A DNA stretch of 7,548 nucleotides from Bacteriovoracaceae bacterium (lineage in GTDB: Bacteria > Bdellovibrionota > Bacteriovoracia > Bacteriovoracales > Bacteriovoracaceae). A program made the position numbers and the translations under genes. The notes under the pieces were generated by a model that was not told the DNA's origin, did no database searches, and saw nothing but the letters and a program-made list of their open reading frames with translations. The stretch lies in NCBI GenBank assembly GCA_018060635.1, contig JAGOVR010000074.1, positions 1 to 7,548 of the forward strand, written 5' to 3'. This document shows, piece by piece, positions 6,323 through 7,548 of the stretch; the first letter of the stretch is position 1; every line of letters starts with the position of its first letter.

Positions 6323-6333
6323 CTCTAAAACTT

Positions 6334-6339
6334 AAAGGA
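6334..6339 (+). promoter_or_regulatory. Shine-Dalgarno of ileS
   Basis: AAAGGA lies 8 nt before the ATG at 6348-6350 and supports that start. Confidence 0.6.
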
Positions 6340-6347
6340 TTTCCCCT

Positions 6348-7548
6348 ATGCAAGAACCTGATGTAAACACCCCTTCTGATTCCTTTTCTTTTGTTCAAAC
6401 TGAACATAGTGTTTTAAATTTTTGGCAAAAAAATAATATTTTTGAAAAAACTCTAGAAAAAACAAAACCTAAAAAATCTTATATTTTTTATGATGGACCT
6501 CCTTTTGCGACAGGTCTTCCCCATCATGGGCACTTGGTTGCCTCTACTCTTAAAGATATTATTCCTCGTTATTTTACCATGCAGGGACGCTATGTTTCTC
6601 GTCGTTTTGGCTGGGACTGTCATGGACTCCCTATTGAACAAGAGATTGATAAAAAATTAGGGATGACTACACAAGATGCCGTAAAAAAATTAGGAATAAA
6701 AGGCTACAACGACGAATGTCGAGGAATTGTCAGTCGTTTCACAAAAGAATGGGAAAAAACCATTACCCGTTTAGGTCGCTGGGTAGATTTTAAAAATGAC
6801 TATAAAACGATGGACACTCCTTTTATGGAATCCGTTTGGTGGGTTTTTAAAAATCTGTGGGATCAAGGACTGATTTACCAAGGAAGTAAAGTTGTTCCTA
6901 TCTCCACGGCTTTTGGAAGTGTGCTCTCTAACTTTGAAGCGGGTTCTAATTATCAAGACGTGCAAGACCCTGCTCTAACTGTTTTATTTTCCCTTAAAAA
7001 AGAATGGCTGGGAAAACCAACATTTATTGCCGCTTGGACTACGACTCCTTGGACATTACCTGCGAATGTCGGATTATGTGTGGGTGCAAAAATTGATTAC
7101 GTTTTAGTTTTAGATAAAAAAACACAAAAACAAATTATTCTAGCAAAAGATCGCCTTTCAGCTTTTGAAAAAAAAGGGGATTTTGAAATTTTAGAAACAT
7201 TTTTAGGAGACAAACTAAAAGGTCTCTCTTACCACCCTCTCTTTTCTTTTTTTGAAAGTCTGGAAGCTGAAGGTGCTTTTCATATTTTTAATGATGATTA
7301 CGTCACAACCTCTGATGGAACAGGAGTTGTGCATTTAGCTCCCGCTTTTGGAGAAGATGATCACCGAGTTATGCGTTTGAATGGGCTCAAAACTATTCCT
7401 TGTCCCGTAGATGTTTTTGGAAAATTTACGGTGGATGCTCCTCCCTATCAAAATCTTTACATTAAAGATGCTGATAAAGAAATTATTAAATATTTAAAAG
7501 ATGGTGGAGTTTTGTTTGATCATTCTACTATTGTACATAGCTATCCTT
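6348..7548 (+). CDS. ileS: Isoleucyl-tRNA synthetase, type 2 (eukaryote-like), N-terminal part (cut by window edge)
   Basis: The first 400 codons of isoleucine-tRNA ligase, which charges tRNA-Ile in the cytoplasm. It is a class I enzyme: DGPPFATGLPHHGHL (49-63) holds the HxGH signature as H59-H60-G61-H62. RRFGWDCHGLPIE (85-97) follows; the RRFGWDCHG wording together with FATGLPHxGH marks the type 2 IleRS class found in eukaryotes and some bacteria, not the type 1 form (YANGxxHIGH, PGWDCHGLP). The inserted CP1 editing domain that clears valine is present: the Thr-rich WTTTPWTLPAN at 230-240 and GTGVVHLAPAFGEDD at 324-338, so editing looks intact. KMSKS and the anticodon domain lie beyond the edge. 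The start is fixed by AAAGGA 8 nt upstream and by the N-terminal length expected for the family. Confidence 0.97.
   Translation, partial: MQEPDVNTPSDSFSFVQTEHSVLNFWQKNNIFEKTLEKTKPKKSYIFYDGPPFATGLPHHGHLVASTLKDIIPRYFTMQGRYVSRRFGWDCHGLPIEQEIDKKLGMTTQDAVKKLGIKGYNDECRGIVSRFTKEWEKTITRLGRWVDFKNDYKTMDTPFMESVWWVFKNLWDQGLIYQGSKVVPISTAFGSVLSNFEAGSNYQDVQDPALTVLFSLKKEWLGKPTFIAAWTTTPWTLPANVGLCVGAKIDYVLVLDKKTQKQIILAKDRLSAFEKKGDFEILETFLGDKLKGLSYHPLFSFFESLEAEGAFHIFNDDYVTTSDGTGVVHLAPAFGEDDHRVMRLNGLKTIPCPVDVFGKFTVDAPPYQNLYIKDADKEIIKYLKDGGVLFDHSTIVHSYP

Noticed and set aside
6311..6328. TTAGA/TCTAA inverted repeat upstream of ileS
   Set aside because: Only 5 bp with an 8-nt loop and A/T only; expected by chance in such AT-rich sequence.
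6201..6965. Minus-strand open frames opposite ileS and the spacer
   Set aside because: ileS motifs are continuous on the plus strand here; the opposite frames have no family features.
1..7548. A novel defence system, retron, CRISPR or mobile element
   Set aside because: No nuclease, reverse transcriptase, transposase, integrase, array or terminal repeats are visible. The unusual content is limited to the TPAT operon, its fifth gene and the small basic gene.

Overview
The window is AT-rich DNA using the standard bacterial code (TAA, TAG and TGA all serve as stops, and TGG as Trp). It comes from a Gram-negative bacterium: there is a lipoprotein with a lipobox, and two further proteins with Sec-type signals serve a periplasmic transport system. 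The combination of a TPR-associated TRAP transporter (TPAT) and an isoleucyl-tRNA synthetase of the eukaryote-like type 2 class fits lineages such as Bdellovibrionota or other former Deltaproteobacteria, spirochaetes or Chlamydia-like groups. The sequence alone does not fix the taxon. No rRNA, tRNA, CRISPR array, insertion sequence or integrase was seen.

Positions 1 to about 5407, minus strand: one tightly packed operon read right to left. A good sigma70-type promoter (-35 ATGACA, 17 nt, -10 TATAAC, at 5379-5407) leads into tatT (TPR-like lipoprotein), dctP (substrate-binding protein), dctQ (small membrane subunit), dctM (large membrane subunit) and then a large exported protein of unknown family that runs off the left edge. 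Gaps are 9, 6, -4 and 9 nt, so all five genes are probably co-transcribed and partly translationally coupled. The first four form a complete TPAT importer, the type defined by the Treponema pallidum Tp0956-Tp0957-Tp0958 system. The Arg that grips the substrate carboxylate in ordinary TRAP binding proteins is replaced here by Trp, suggesting a ligand that is not a simple carboxylate and may be hydrophobic. The fifth gene is the most interesting unknown: an exported protein with six cysteines in its N-terminal half, a proline-rich linker and a second domain.

Positions 5328-5666: a divergent promoter region of 156 nt, then a small plus-strand gene for a 60-residue, strongly basic, proline-rich protein with an extended -10 and a good Shine-Dalgarno. 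Its 3' end overlaps the convergent maf gene by 14 nt. The start of tatT is peculiar: the only usual start codon is TTG, and the strong Shine-Dalgarno upstream is placed for a 7-codon out-of-frame ORF that ends over the tatT start.

Positions 5653-7548: maf (nucleotide pyrophosphatase, minus strand) and ileS (isoleucyl-tRNA synthetase, plus strand, cut by the right edge) diverge from an 80-nt spacer. These are housekeeping genes with no visible functional tie to the transporter.
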